Source: Pedobacter hartonius (lineage in GTDB: Bacteria; Bacteroidota; Bacteroidia; Sphingobacteriales; Sphingobacteriaceae). From it: a DNA stretch of 64,000 nt. Under the pieces are notes generated by a model. The model ran no database searches. It saw only the letters and a list, made by a program, of their open reading frames with translations, and was not told the DNA's origin. The stretch's first letter is position 1. Each line of letters opens with the position of its first letter. Below are positions 27,312 through 37,489 of this stretch, piece after piece. The position numbers were made by a program, and so were the translations under genes. Location: contig NZ_FNRA01000003.1 of the NCBI RefSeq assembly GCF_900107535.1, forward strand, positions 372,001 to 436,000. Direction: 5' to 3'.

Positions 27312-29135
27312 TTATTGTTTTGAGGTCGACTTTCTTACTACAGACACCTCGTCAGGAGTAACTATCCCCGGTGTATTTCCGAAATTACTCTTTATATAGG
27401 TAACAACCTGTGCAATTTCATCATCTTTTAAGAAGGAGCCGTGTGCAGGCATCACTTCATTATAAGGTAAGCCTTTCACCTGTACCGGCCCCTGCAATCC
27501 ATTCAGGATGACACTGATCAGCTTGGTTTTGTCGCCATTTACCCATTCAGAACCTGCAACCGGAGGATAACGGTTGCCATCGCCCTTTCCATCTCTCTGG
27601 TGACAAGGACTGCAGTAGGTAGTATAAACCTTTGCTGCTGCAAGCATTTTCCCCCTGTCCAGGTTATCAGTAATTTCATTTGGCGTTTTAATGTTAGATT
27701 TAGTGATCTTACGTTTTGCCATTGTGGCCAGCTGCAGAGGGCCAAAGGTCTTTTTATTCCCTTTGAACATGATGCGCCAGATCTTTCCTTTTTCGGTATC
27801 ACTTACATACAGAGACCCGTCAGGGCCTTCTGCAAGTCCCATAGGACGATAAACTGCATTACTTACATTCACAATAGGGTCAACCTTCGCAAAACCGTCT
27901 GCAAATACCTCCCAGGGGCCTGAAGGCACGCCATTTTTAAACGGAACAAAAGCAATGATATAGCCTGCCTGCGGATACGGGGCACGGTTGGTAGCACCAT
28001 GAAAGGCCATAAAAGCGCCGTTTTTGTAACGTGCAGGAAACTGGTTACCTTTATAAAACATCAGGTCGTTTGGTGCAAAGTGCCCTGGGAAACCGATCAG
28101 CGGCTGTGTAAGTTTAGCGCCGTTACCTTCTTTAATTTTATTGCCGCCATACTCAGGATTAAGAATTTTTTTCTTTTTCAGCTGGTCATAGTAATAATAT
28201 GGCCATCCCCCGTTCAGCCCCTGTTTTACCTTAAAGAATTCCTCGGCAGGCAAAATTGCACTTTCCCATGGTGTATAAATAGCAGGCCATAACATTCTCA
28301 GGTCATCACGCCCGTGGTTGATCGTATAGAGTGATTTACTGTTCGGATCCCAGTCCAGGGCTACGATGCTTCTTAAGCCTGTAGCAAATTTCACACCTTC
28401 TTCCTGTTTCTGATTGAGTTTATTTTCGTCAAACATCCAGATTCCGCCGTGGTCTACCAGAAAAGGGCTACCTTCGGTTTCCGAATCCGGAATTCCTGTT
28501 CCGGGAGAGCCCGGCCGTCTGTTGGCTACCTGGCTTGCATTGGATCCTGCACCCCATCCTACATAGATATGTCCGCTGTCATCAAAAGCAACGGGTTTAG
28601 TCTGATGTTCGTGGTAAGGAGGATTATCAATAACGATCGTGTCCATCTTACTGTCCGGCACCAATTGCCCTGGCGTAAGTTTATTACGGTATACCACAAG
28701 TTCAGAGCTGTAATAGAGATACCCGTTATGAATTCTCATTGCGGTTCCGTAAGTGCGGCCTTCATATTTTCCAAAGGGCTGGATGATATCTGCTTTTCCA
28801 TCATTATTGGTATCGCGCAATGCGATATTGCCATAACCATCATTACGTACATGGTTCCGGGCTTTTACATAAATATCTCCGTTGTCACTGACGGCAATGT
28901 GCCTTGCCTGCCCTTTCAAACTATCTACGACGACCACTGCACGGAACCCGCCCGGTAAAAAAAGCCCACCATTGTCAGGATCGGCAGGCGGTAGCCCCGT
29001 ACCAGGCTTATACTGGGAAAAACCCATTACAATTAGAAAAAGCCAAAAGCAAACGAGATAAACTTTTGGTATCCGAAAACGGAATTTTGACTTGAAATAA
29101 ACAGTCAATTTAAGCGCTGTGTGTTTGTAGTTCAT
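27312..29135 (-). CDS. Sorbosone dehydrogenase-like propeller fused to cytochrome c
   Basis: A 607-residue exported protein. An N-terminal membrane anchor/signal (VYLVCFWLFLIVMGFS) leads into a PQQ-dependent sugar dehydrogenase-type propeller (residues ~45-470; FATGLRSIVALDWDPNS, GLAEGPDGSLYVSDTEKGKIWRI). A C-terminal cytochrome c domain follows with CSPCHQRDGKGDG and distal Met probably in NEVMPAHG. It should oxidise an aldose or alcohol and pass electrons to its own haem, then to the small cytochrome c encoded three genes later. It is the first gene of the four-gene run 29135-25425. PQQ synthesis genes are not in the window. Confidence 0.87.
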   Translation of the reverse strand: MNYKHTALKLTVYFKSKFRFRIPKVYLVCFWLFLIVMGFSQYKPGTGLPPADPDNGGLFLPGGFRAVVVVDSLKGQARHIAVSDNGDIYVKARNHVRNDGYGNIALRDTNNDGKADIIQPFGKYEGRTYGTAMRIHNGYLYYSSELVVYRNKLTPGQLVPDSKMDTIVIDNPPYHEHQTKPVAFDDSGHIYVGWGAGSNASQVANRRPGSPGTGIPDSETEGSPFLVDHGGIWMFDENKLNQKQEEGVKFATGLRSIVALDWDPNSKSLYTINHGRDDLRMLWPAIYTPWESAILPAEEFFKVKQGLNGGWPYYYYDQLKKKKILNPEYGGNKIKEGNGAKLTQPLIGFPGHFAPNDLMFYKGNQFPARYKNGAFMAFHGATNRAPYPQAGYIIAFVPFKNGVPSGPWEVFADGFAKVDPIVNVSNAVYRPMGLAEGPDGSLYVSDTEKGKIWRIMFKGNKKTFGPLQLATMAKRKITKSNIKTPNEITDNLDRGKMLAAAKVYTTYCSPCHQRDGKGDGNRYPPVAGSEWVNGDKTKLISVILNGLQGPVQVKGLPYNEVMPAHGSFLKDDEIAQVVTYIKSNFGNTPGIVTPDEVSVVRKSTSKQ

Positions 29136-29440
29136 TGTAAACCGGTTAGTCTTTAAAAATATCCCTAAATATTCATCGGGAAATTAGTTGAATTTACACT
29201 TTTAACTCATTCCTGCAAGTATCATTCCCCCTACATTACCTCTCTCTAGCCAAAAAGTTATGAATATCACAGTCCAATTCAATTTAGATATATCATTCCG
29301 CTTAAAGACACCCAATAAACCCAAACAGACTAATGAAATTAAAAATTTTACAGGTAAAAAGATAGGAGACAGATCCTGTGTACATAAAAAACCCTGTCAT
29401 TGGAAATGACAGGGCCTGTATCTTTAGTTGTGTGGGTATG
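29136..29440. other. Intergenic region between SusD 1 and the redox cluster
   Basis: About 300 bp, AT-rich. It holds the terminator of the SusD gene (29386-29414) and the promoter region of the redox run. No gene or clear operator recognised. Confidence 0.5.
29386..29414 (-). terminator. Terminator after SusD 1
   Basis: Stem CCCTGTCAT / ATGACAGGG with loop TGGAA. On the minus strand it is followed by a U6 run (A-run 29386-29391 on plus). It separates the SusCD operon from the redox genes. Confidence 0.9.
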
Positions 29441-31042
29441 TTATTGTTTATCCCACCATATCCTGGTTGTCCAGAGATCCGGTCCCTGTATCGCAACAGC
29501 AGCCTTGTAATTATCGGCGTTTAAGCTGGCTTCCGACTGCGGATAAGGCAATCTTCTTGGAATCTGCCCGCCGGTTTGGTTTCCGGGATAATTTGTTGAT
29601 GTCAGCACCGGGTAGCCCGTACGTCTCCAGTTGGCATAGATCTCCATATTGTTCATGAACTGCGATACCCAGAACTGCGTATGAATCTGTTTCATCTGGA
29701 CATCAAATGACCCTCCTGTATATGGATTAGCTGTAAGATAGGCACTGATGGCCGATGCAGAAATACTGCTGCCGCCGGGGTAAATGGTCTCTATTTCCAT
29801 TGAGGCCCTTACTGCATTTTCATAATGTGTTTTTGCATCGCCCGTTCCCCATCCGCGTAAAGATGCTTCAGCCAGGTAAAGCTCCACTTCATTGTAATTG
29901 ATAAATACACTTGGAGTGGAATTACTGCCAATAGTATTCAGGTTGATCTCAGAATATTCGGCCAGCATTTCGTCGGTCCATCCCGGAATGACGGTCTTGA
30001 TCGATGTGTAGTCATAACCGTTAGGCAGACCTTTCTGGTTAGCAGCGATCGTACTGGCAGGCAGTTGTGCAGGATCAGCATTTCCCGGCCACAGGGTGAT
30101 ATAGAATGGCAGTCTCGGATCTGCAGTATTTTTCAGGTGACTCACAAAAGTCTGAGCCATTTTTCCGTAGCCAGTTCCTTTTGCCGAAGGAGGAACACCT
30201 TCACCGCCACGCAATTCGCGGCCATCCCAGTAAAAGTTGAGTTCTGTTCCATCGGTATGGTTCAGCCTTGCCACATCTGCGTTGCTCTGCATTACACCAC
30301 CGGCGATTGCTTTTTTAACCCATGTTTCTGCTAATGCCGGATCAACCTTTGTCAGCCGCATCCCCAGGCGCAGCATAAGCGAATAGGCAAATGTTTTCCA
30401 TTTAGACGTGGTTCCGTTGTAGATATAATCTGCAGTGCCGTAGGATTGCTTGGTCGCGTCCAGTGCCAGGGCAGATGTTTCCAGCTGTTTCAGCATTGCC
30501 GGGTAGATATCAGACTGTTTGTCATACTTAGGCTTGTAGACCCCGCTTACGTAACCCAGTCCTGCTTCAGAATAAGGCACATCGCCATACATATCCGTTA
30601 CACGGTGCAGGATATACACCCTCCAGATCTGTGCAATGTTGTAAAGATTGACCTGATCAGGGTTATCTTTTGTCAGCGAGATGATCTGTGAGTTCTCTTT
30701 CAGCTCCACACCATAAGCCGTGCCGAACAGGGCATCGGAGTATCCGGCTTTTGCCAGGTATTTATCTCCGGTCCACTGATAGGGGTTGAGGGATGCAAAA
30801 AGCTGCATCATTGCACCAGCCAGTTTATCATTCGGGTACAAGGTATTTCCGTCGCCGTCACCGGCAGTTTTGATCAGGTTGTAAGAGAACAAACTGGTCA
30901 CTACCGGCTCTGTAAAGGCGTTCGGGTTCTTATTCATTTCCTCAAAGCCTTTATCGCATGAAGATAAAAGAACGACAGCCATCAATGCAATTCTCAGCAC
31001 TTTAGCCGGGAAGTTCCATTTTATATATTTCGTGTTTGTCAT
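29441..31042 (-). CDS. SusD/RagB-like outer-membrane lipoprotein (pair 1)
   Basis: A 533-residue SusD-family lipoprotein: signal peptide with lipobox VVLLSSC and an acidic/Asn linker (DKGFEEMNKNPNAF). The TPR-like helical body contains LYNIAQIWRVYILHRVTDMYGDVPYSE, typical of the SusD_2 (RagB/SusD-like) group, and a C-terminal GGQIPRRLPYPQSE. It covers the barrel of the adjacent SusC (34 bp upstream) and binds the incoming nutrient on the cell surface. The substrate cannot be read from sequence, and no glycoside hydrolase is coded in the same transcript. Confidence 0.93.
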   Translation of the reverse strand: MTNTKYIKWNFPAKVLRIALMAVVLLSSCDKGFEEMNKNPNAFTEPVVTSLFSYNLIKTAGDGDGNTLYPNDKLAGAMMQLFASLNPYQWTGDKYLAKAGYSDALFGTAYGVELKENSQIISLTKDNPDQVNLYNIAQIWRVYILHRVTDMYGDVPYSEAGLGYVSGVYKPKYDKQSDIYPAMLKQLETSALALDATKQSYGTADYIYNGTTSKWKTFAYSLMLRLGMRLTKVDPALAETWVKKAIAGGVMQSNADVARLNHTDGTELNFYWDGRELRGGEGVPPSAKGTGYGKMAQTFVSHLKNTADPRLPFYITLWPGNADPAQLPASTIAANQKGLPNGYDYTSIKTVIPGWTDEMLAEYSEINLNTIGSNSTPSVFINYNEVELYLAEASLRGWGTGDAKTHYENAVRASMEIETIYPGGSSISASAISAYLTANPYTGGSFDVQMKQIHTQFWVSQFMNNMEIYANWRRTGYPVLTSTNYPGNQTGGQIPRRLPYPQSEASLNADNYKAAVAIQGPDLWTTRIWWDKQ

Positions 31043-31076
31043 ATTTAATACTAAAAAATGGTGAACAATATTTGAT

Positions 31077-34000
31077 TTAGAATTTCACTGAAAGGTTCAG
31101 GCCGTAACTGCGTGTAGTAGGTACTCCGAAATTTTCCAGCCCCTGTGCATTCGAGTTGTTGTAAGTAGATTCAGGGTCAACATTTGGCACCTTGCTATAG
31201 ATCAGCCACAGGTTACGTGCCACCAGAGATAGCGTAGCCGATTGTACCGGTGTTTTTGCCAGCAGCTTTTTCGGCAGGGAGTAACCCAGTGTAATCTGGC
31301 GCAGCTTGATGAAGCTGGCGTCATATAAAAACTGATCGGTAAGCGTATAGGCTATACCCTGGTAATAATCCTGTGCAGAAACAGTCTTATTGAAAGGAGC
31401 GCCTGTTTCGTCAACTCCGGTTAAAGTAATTCCGTTTTCACGTACGCCATTTGCCGCTGTTCTTTTATCAAGCCCGTAATACGTTCCGTATGCATTGGTA
31501 GAAGTATACATTTTTGCTCCGAATTTACCGTCCACCAAAAAGCCCAGTGATACATTTCTGTACGTAATAGTATTGGAGATACCCATTGTCCATGGTGGTA
31601 CTCCTTTACCCAGGGGAACGATCTCGCTTTGCAGCGGAATTCCGTTCGCGCTGTTATAAATTACATTGCCATTGGCATCAGTTTTCGCTTTATTACCGGC
31701 GATCATTCCAAAAGACTGTCCTTCATAATGATATACATAGGCATTTTCAGTCCGCGGCATTGCACCCGGCAATGCCAGTTTATCTAAACCTTCGGCAATA
31801 TTGATCACTTTATTATTATTGTAAGCCATATTGAAACTCACATCCCAGTTGATCCCTTTAGAGGAACGCAGTGGTGTGCCTGTCAGCAGCAACTCCACAC
31901 CTTTATTCCGCATTTTTCCTACATTCAGTGATACGCTGTTAAAACTTGAGGATACGGCAACCGCAGCATTCACGATGTCATTCGTGGTAACCCTGTTGTA
32001 CACCGTCAGGTCAACCCCGATCCTGTTATTGAACATCCTGGTCTCGATACCTGCTTCAGTAGTTGTGGAGGTATAAGGTTTCAGTTCACTTGGGATATTG
32101 CTGCCGGTGATCGCCAGCAGTGGCTGTCCCAGGTGAGTTACCGACTGTGCGGTATAAGTTAAAGCCAGCGAATATGGATTAGGAGCGCCCCCGCCTACCT
32201 GTGCCCATGAACTGCGTACTTTTGCATACGAAAGCCATGAAGGTTTTGATGCCCATGCATTGGATAGGATGAAACTTAATCCTGCAGATGGGTAAAAGAG
32301 ACTGTTGTTGGCCATTGACAACGTTGAGAACCAGTCCTTGCGACCTGTTAAGCTTAAATATAAGTAGTTGTTAAACCCAATATCTGCTGATGAAAAGAAT
32401 GAATTGATTGCCGATTCACTGAAAGTATCGGTAAAGGTCTGGCTGCTTCCGTTACCAATAAAATAAGTAAAAGGAACATTAAAAAGACCGCTTGACAGGG
32501 TGCCGGCCCTAACTTGTGAGTGCATTTGATTTCCGCCTATCAGGGCATTCACCGAAAATTTTCCGAATGTTTTGTCAAAGCCGAGCAAAGCTTCAGCATT
32601 CGTTTCATAGGTACTGTTACGGTCGGTAGTCATGCTGCCCCTGGTATCAGTCAGGATACCGCTGGGATTGATATCAAATCCATTGGTATTAAAATAATCA
32701 ATTCCAAGACGGCCGCGGGCATACAGATAGTCGGTAATATTATACCGGGTACTGAATGAACCTATAAACCGTTTTCTTTCATCTTCATTCTGCACTTTAT
32801 TTACCGCAAAATATGGGTTTACTACAAACACATAATCGTTCCATGGCACCTCGAATCCCTGTGCGTCATAACCAGGAGCGAGCGTGCGCACATCCAGACT
32901 GGTGGCAATCAACCCTACAGAGGCATTCGGGTTCTTGGTAAAATCGGCAATATAACTCCGGTTTTTGTTCTTCTCGATATTGAACTGAACGTTTCCTTCA
33001 AAAATCACCTTCTTGGAAAGGTTAGCGCTGGCGCTCAGGTTGAAGGTTTTACGATTTAAAGACGAGTTTGGCACGATTCCTTTATTATCCATGTTCGAAG
33101 CCGAGAAGCGAAAGTTGGATGTTTCATTCCCTCCGGTCAAGGCCAGTGTGTTGGAAAAGGTATTTCCTGTATCGTAGAAGTTCTGGATATTGTTTTTCTG
33201 CGCCACATAAGGCCTGGATATGCCGTCTGTATTGACTACCGATGAGCCGTCAAGTTTCGCTCCCCAGGAGATCCTTCCATTTGCGATTGCTTCAGATTTC
33301 GAAGCAGGCTTCAGCCCACGGTCGCCAGATCCGTATTCATATTGCCAGTCTGGCATTGACAATGGGGTCTCCATTGTATAAGTAGTGTTGTACTCTACTC
33401 CTAGCCCGCGCTGTCCTTTACCGGTTTTAGTAGTAATCAGGATGACGCCGTTTGCAGCTCTGGAACCATACAGCGCCGCTGCCGTTCCGCCTTTTAAAAC
33501 AGAAATTGATTCAATATCATCCGGGTTAATACTGTTCAGTCCGTCGCCCCTGTCTACCCCGCCATAGGTACCCGGGGTACTTGGCGTGCTATTGGTCATT
33601 GGAACACCGTTTACCACATACAAAGGCTGGTTTTCACCACCCAGGGAACCATTACCCCTGATGATTACCCGGCTGGAACCGCCCGCACCCGTAGCGGTGC
33701 TGCTGGCATTCACCCCGGCAACCCTTCCGGCAAGTGCATTACCCAGGTTATTTTCCCTCGCTTTTGTAAGTTCATCGCCTTTAACCTCTGTTACAGAATA
33801 GGCAAGTGCTTTTTTCTCACGTGCAATTCCCAGGGCAGTAACTACTACCTCACTTAAAGCCTGCGACTCTTCTTTCATTGATACATTGATGGTACTTCTT
33901 CCGCTCACGGGGATTTCCTGTGTTATGAAACCTATCGAGCTGAAAACCAGGTTGCCATTACCGTCGGGCAGTGAAATGGAGTACTTTCCGTCGGCATTGG

Positions 34001-34493
34001 TGCTGGCCGCTGCCTGGCCATCTTTCAGTTTAACACTGACACCCGGCAGTGCAAGCCCCTTCGCATCTGTCACCACTCCTGTTACCTGGCTTTGTTTATT
34101 GGCAGTGATATTTTTTACAGGATGTTTTGAATCTTCCTGGATCATCTGGATCAGGATAAGATCTTTAGCGTAGTAAAATTCCATATGAAATGGATCCAAA
34201 ATCATCTTCAGCACGTCAGAGAGTTTTTCTTCCTTCACATTCAGGCTAACTTTTTTATTGTCGCCCAGCGCATCAGAGCCATAAGCAAAATCGATCTTTA
34301 CCAGGTGGTTGATCTTTTTTAACACCTCTGCTACAGGCATATTGGTTACTTTGAGTGTGATTTTGGTATCGAGACCCTGTTTTACAGTACTTGCGGCCCT
34401 TGTACTCAACGCATATTGAAACAGGATAATGGTCAATATAAAGCTCGCCAGATTTTTAAATGAAAACCGGCTTGACAATATTTTATTTGTCAT
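31077..34493 (-). CDS. SusC/RagA TonB-dependent transporter with STN domain (pair 1)
   Basis: A 1138-residue outer-membrane transporter. Residues ~40-125 are a Secretin/TonB N-terminal (STN) domain (TKITLKVTNMPVAEVLKKIN). A carboxypeptidase-regulatory-like domain (VTGVVTDAKGLALPGVSV), the TonB box/plug (SEVVVTALGI, plug signature GTAAALYGSRAANGVILITTK) and a 22-stranded barrel ending in LNLSVKF follow. An STN domain usually lets the transporter signal to a FecR anti-sigma factor and ECF sigma factor. None is encoded beside it, and the only fecR in the window (63.2-63.8 kb) is a relic. SusD follows after 34 bp. Confidence 0.95.
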   Translation of the reverse strand: MTNKILSSRFSFKNLASFILTIILFQYALSTRAASTVKQGLDTKITLKVTNMPVAEVLKKINHLVKIDFAYGSDALGDNKKVSLNVKEEKLSDVLKMILDPFHMEFYYAKDLILIQMIQEDSKHPVKNITANKQSQVTGVVTDAKGLALPGVSVKLKDGQAAASTNADGKYSISLPDGNGNLVFSSIGFITQEIPVSGRSTINVSMKEESQALSEVVVTALGIAREKKALAYSVTEVKGDELTKARENNLGNALAGRVAGVNASSTATGAGGSSRVIIRGNGSLGGENQPLYVVNGVPMTNSTPSTPGTYGGVDRGDGLNSINPDDIESISVLKGGTAAALYGSRAANGVILITTKTGKGQRGLGVEYNTTYTMETPLSMPDWQYEYGSGDRGLKPASKSEAIANGRISWGAKLDGSSVVNTDGISRPYVAQKNNIQNFYDTGNTFSNTLALTGGNETSNFRFSASNMDNKGIVPNSSLNRKTFNLSASANLSKKVIFEGNVQFNIEKNKNRSYIADFTKNPNASVGLIATSLDVRTLAPGYDAQGFEVPWNDYVFVVNPYFAVNKVQNEDERKRFIGSFSTRYNITDYLYARGRLGIDYFNTNGFDINPSGILTDTRGSMTTDRNSTYETNAEALLGFDKTFGKFSVNALIGGNQMHSQVRAGTLSSGLFNVPFTYFIGNGSSQTFTDTFSESAINSFFSSADIGFNNYLYLSLTGRKDWFSTLSMANNSLFYPSAGLSFILSNAWASKPSWLSYAKVRSSWAQVGGGAPNPYSLALTYTAQSVTHLGQPLLAITGSNIPSELKPYTSTTTEAGIETRMFNNRIGVDLTVYNRVTTNDIVNAAVAVSSSFNSVSLNVGKMRNKGVELLLTGTPLRSSKGINWDVSFNMAYNNNKVINIAEGLDKLALPGAMPRTENAYVYHYEGQSFGMIAGNKAKTDANGNVIYNSANGIPLQSEIVPLGKGVPPWTMGISNTITYRNVSLGFLVDGKFGAKMYTSTNAYGTYYGLDKRTAANGVRENGITLTGVDETGAPFNKTVSAQDYYQGIAYTLTDQFLYDASFIKLRQITLGYSLPKKLLAKTPVQSATLSLVARNLWLIYSKVPNVDPESTYNNSNAQGLENFGVPTTRSYGLNLSVKF

Positions 34494-35067
34494 ATATTTG
34501 AGATAAATTTTGTTAAAAAGATAACCTTCCCTATAGGGAGGTCTACAGGATTAGTTGAGCGAAAGCTCAAGAAAATTACAGGTTGGATGTGCTGGAACCA
34601 CATTCAACTTTTTTTACGTCTCTTTTTCATTGCATAGGCTGCTGGATTTAAGGTAAATTAAGATTTTAATTATTTCCATCTTCTGAACAAGATGCGCTCC
34701 CCGATTTCAACAAATAATCGATTTTTACCACAATAAAAGGCACTATCAACTAACTTTCACAATAAAAAAGACTACAAAAAGCATAAAATTTTAGATTATA
34801 CCTTTTATTTTATGAAAGATTCACAATAAAGACACATCAAACTGTATTTCAGACTAATTTAAACCACAAAAAATTAGATATATTTTATATAAATACTGCA
34901 TTTTTTAATAAAATATATTACAATAAAACATTTTACACAGAAAATCAGCAGAAAATTCCTTCTTGAAAATATTTATATGCTGTCCAACTGGTTTGCTCCT
35001 GTCATTTCTGGGTTTCGATTTATGGAATTTCCCTTCGGGGAGCATGATTAGTAAAAAGTCAGAATAG
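34494..35067. other. AT-rich 570-bp upstream region of SusC 1
   Basis: No gene recognised. The stretch is very AT-rich and contains several CAATAAA words (near 34731, 34760, 34823 and 34921) at irregular spacing. It must hold the SusC promoter (minus strand) and that of the small lipoprotein (plus strand), but no convincing TTTG / TAnnTTTG pair was identified. Confidence 0.5.
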
Positions 35068-35378
35068 ATGAGAATTACGGGTTTACAGGGCTTAACAGCC
35101 TGTGCGGTTACGCTGGCGCTGCTTTACAGCTGTACCCGGCAGCAAATGGAGATGGCCGCCGAAATGCCGGACAGGTGTCTGATCTAACGGAGAAACACTA
35201 TATAGCAGTTTACGAACATGATACAGCTTCGCTATTCCTCGTCAGGAAGGGTAAAAAGATAGAAGGAGATCTGCTGTTCAGGTATAACAATGGCATTACG
35301 GTACGCGGGGGAAATCAAGGGCACGTCGTACCTTATGCTGTGCGATATTATAGTGATAAAACGAATTACGCTAAATAA
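35068..35378 (+). pseudogene. Small lipoprotein split by a frameshift
   Basis: Two overlapping frames look like one ~103-residue lipoprotein. From ATG 35068 a lipoprotein signal (AVTLALLYSC) and AAEMPDR are read, ending at TAA 35185. In the next frame from GTG 35175 a 67-residue tail is read (VSDLTEKHYIAVYEHDTASL ... YAVRYYSDKTNYAK). Adding one base at the GG of 35174-35175 joins them. Family unknown. It is followed after 104 bp by the GH35 gene. Alternatives are two true overlapping genes or a sequencing error in the G-run. Confidence 0.5.
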
Positions 35379-35482
35379 AATACCTTGTTTTTAAACAATT
35401 ATTCTTAAATATGCTGCTTCAATGCTATTATATTTTATAGAATAAATCGGTTTAGCTGATTTAATAACCATCAACTCAATTC

Positions 35483-37285
35483 ATGAAGAAACTCTTCCCA
35501 CTACTTTTATTTATTCTTTTCACAAGGTCCGTAAACGCGCAGCAAAAACACTCTTTCTCCTTCGCTAAAAGCGACTTTATGATGGACGGCAAGCCCATTC
35601 AAATAATTAGCGGGGAAATGCACCCCGCCAGAATCCCAAAGATGTATTGGCGCCACCGTATTCAAATGGCGAAAGCTATGGGCTGCAATACCATAGCAGC
35701 CTATGTTTTCTGGAATTATATTGAGGAAAAAGAAGGTGTGTTTGATTGGAAGTCTGAAAACCGTGACATTGCTGAATTCGTAAAGATCTGCCAGGAAGAA
35801 GGCATGTGGGTATTGTTCAGGCCGGGACCTTATGTTTGTGCCGAATGGGACTTTGGCGGATTACCTCCCTACCTGCTGAAGATACCTGATATCAGATTAA
35901 GAACTATGGATCCAGGATATATGGGTGCCGTAACAAAATATATTACTGAAGTTTCCAAACAGATCAAGCCGCTTTTATGCACCAACGGAGGCCCCGTGAT
36001 TATGGTTCAGGTAGAAAATGAATATGGAAGTTACGGCAATGACAGAAATTACATTAAGGCCCTGAAGAAACTTTGGGTAGACAATGGAATTGATGTGCCG
36101 TTTTATACTGCTGATGGTCCTACTGCTTTTATGCTGGAGGCAGGTACAGTAGAAGGAGCTGCAATAGGGCTGGATAGCGGAGGCAGCGATGCAGATTTTG
36201 AACAGGCGGCTAAACAGAACCCGGATGTACCGGCTTTCAGTGCCGAGACCTATCCGGGATGGCTTACCCACTGGAAGGAAAAATATCAGAAACCCGCCCA
36301 GTCGGAAATTATTAAACAGGTTACTTACCTGCTTGAGCACAAGCGTTCATTTAACTTATATGTGATACATGGCGGCACAAACTTTGGTTTCAGCGCCGGT
36401 GCAAATGCTTTCACGCCTACACAGTTTCAACCGGACATCACCAGTTATGACTATGATGCCCCAATCAATGAACGAGGCGAAGCCACTCCCAAGTATTTTG
36501 CTTTACGTGACCTGATTGCCAGATACACCAAACAAAAACTGCCAAAGGTTCCTAAACCGACGGCGGTAACCGTTGTACCCAGCTTTCAAATGCAGCCTCT
36601 TACCAGCATATGGAATGAATTGCCGGCGGCTGTTACATCTTCACAGGTAAAAACGATGGAGAGCATGGGCCAGTACAGTGGTTTTATTATATACCGTACA
36701 AAACTGATCGGCCGTAAAAGTGGCGAGCTGACCATCACCGAACCTCATGATTATGCAATGGTGCTGTTAAACGGCAAGCTGGTGGATACGGTTTACCGTG
36801 ATGGCGGCAAATGGACGGTTAAGCTGCCGGAAAGTGAGGTGAAAGACCCTGTTCTGGAAATCCTGGTGGAAAACATGGGCCATATCAACTTTGCCCAGTA
36901 CATTATAGACCGTAAAGGAATTACCGACCGTGTCACGCTGGAAGGGATGACATTATTCAACTGGGAGATATTTAACCTGCCTATGGATGACAATTATGTA
37001 CAGGGTCTGCAGCAAAACGATAAAGCCGGTCTTCATGACGGCGTATTCTTCAAAGGCAGCTTTGAACTGAAAACAGCTGCAGACACTTACCTGGACCTGA
37101 GCAACTTTAAAAAAGGAGTCATCTGGGTGAACGGGCATAATCTTGGAAGATACTGGAACGCAGGCCCGCAGTTTCACTTGTATTGCCCTGCCAACTGGCT
37201 CAAAAAAGGCAAAAATGAGGTAACTGTATTTGACCTGCATCAGAAAAGCACAACCAGCATTGCCGGTGTAAAAACACTTGAATAA
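35483..37285 (+). CDS. GH35 beta-galactosidase, exported
   Basis: A 600-residue family 35 glycoside hydrolase with signal peptide (cut near SVNAQ). The TIM barrel shows GEMHPARIPKMYWRHRIQM, the acid/base in VQVENEYGSYG and the nucleophile Glu in FSAETYPGW, the atypical but recognisable form of the family site. GVIWVNGHNLGRYW in the C-terminal jelly-roll is standard. It should remove terminal beta-galactose from plant-type glycans in the periplasm or at the surface. It is not in an operon with a SusCD pair; a strong terminator follows directly. Confidence 0.95.
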   Translation: MKKLFPLLLFILFTRSVNAQQKHSFSFAKSDFMMDGKPIQIISGEMHPARIPKMYWRHRIQMAKAMGCNTIAAYVFWNYIEEKEGVFDWKSENRDIAEFVKICQEEGMWVLFRPGPYVCAEWDFGGLPPYLLKIPDIRLRTMDPGYMGAVTKYITEVSKQIKPLLCTNGGPVIMVQVENEYGSYGNDRNYIKALKKLWVDNGIDVPFYTADGPTAFMLEAGTVEGAAIGLDSGGSDADFEQAAKQNPDVPAFSAETYPGWLTHWKEKYQKPAQSEIIKQVTYLLEHKRSFNLYVIHGGTNFGFSAGANAFTPTQFQPDITSYDYDAPINERGEATPKYFALRDLIARYTKQKLPKVPKPTAVTVVPSFQMQPLTSIWNELPAAVTSSQVKTMESMGQYSGFIIYRTKLIGRKSGELTITEPHDYAMVLLNGKLVDTVYRDGGKWTVKLPESEVKDPVLEILVENMGHINFAQYIIDRKGITDRVTLEGMTLFNWEIFNLPMDDNYVQGLQQNDKAGLHDGVFFKGSFELKTAADTYLDLSNFKKGVIWVNGHNLGRYWNAGPQFHLYCPANWLKKGKNEVTVFDLHQKSTTSIAGVKTLE

Positions 37286-37303
37286 AAATAATATCTTTAT
37301 CGT

Positions 37304-37339
37304 AAGGGCGTGTATCATGATGATTCACGCCCTTTTTTT
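37304..37339 (+). terminator. Terminator after the GH35 gene
   Basis: Stem AAGGGCGTG / CACGCCCTT with a 13-nt loop and a T7 run, 18 bp after the stop codon. Confidence 0.92.
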
Positions 37340-37489
37340 GTACCCGTTGGTAGAAATATTACAGGCGTTTGTCGGCTGTTACAGCACCGTGGTATAATAA
37401 CGGCAACACAGCTGAAACGTTCGTAGTGTATTGACGTCTTATATACAAACAATTAAGAAATCATTCAAAAAAAACAAAACTCAAAAGAT

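Noticed and set aside
28449..28958. A 169-codon plus-strand frame
   Set aside because: Shadow of the sorbosone-dehydrogenase-like gene.
34720..34930. Repeated CAATAAA words suggesting an operator array or a CRISPR-like repeat
   Set aside because: Spacing is irregular, the words are short, and the region is very AT-rich; chance is enough.
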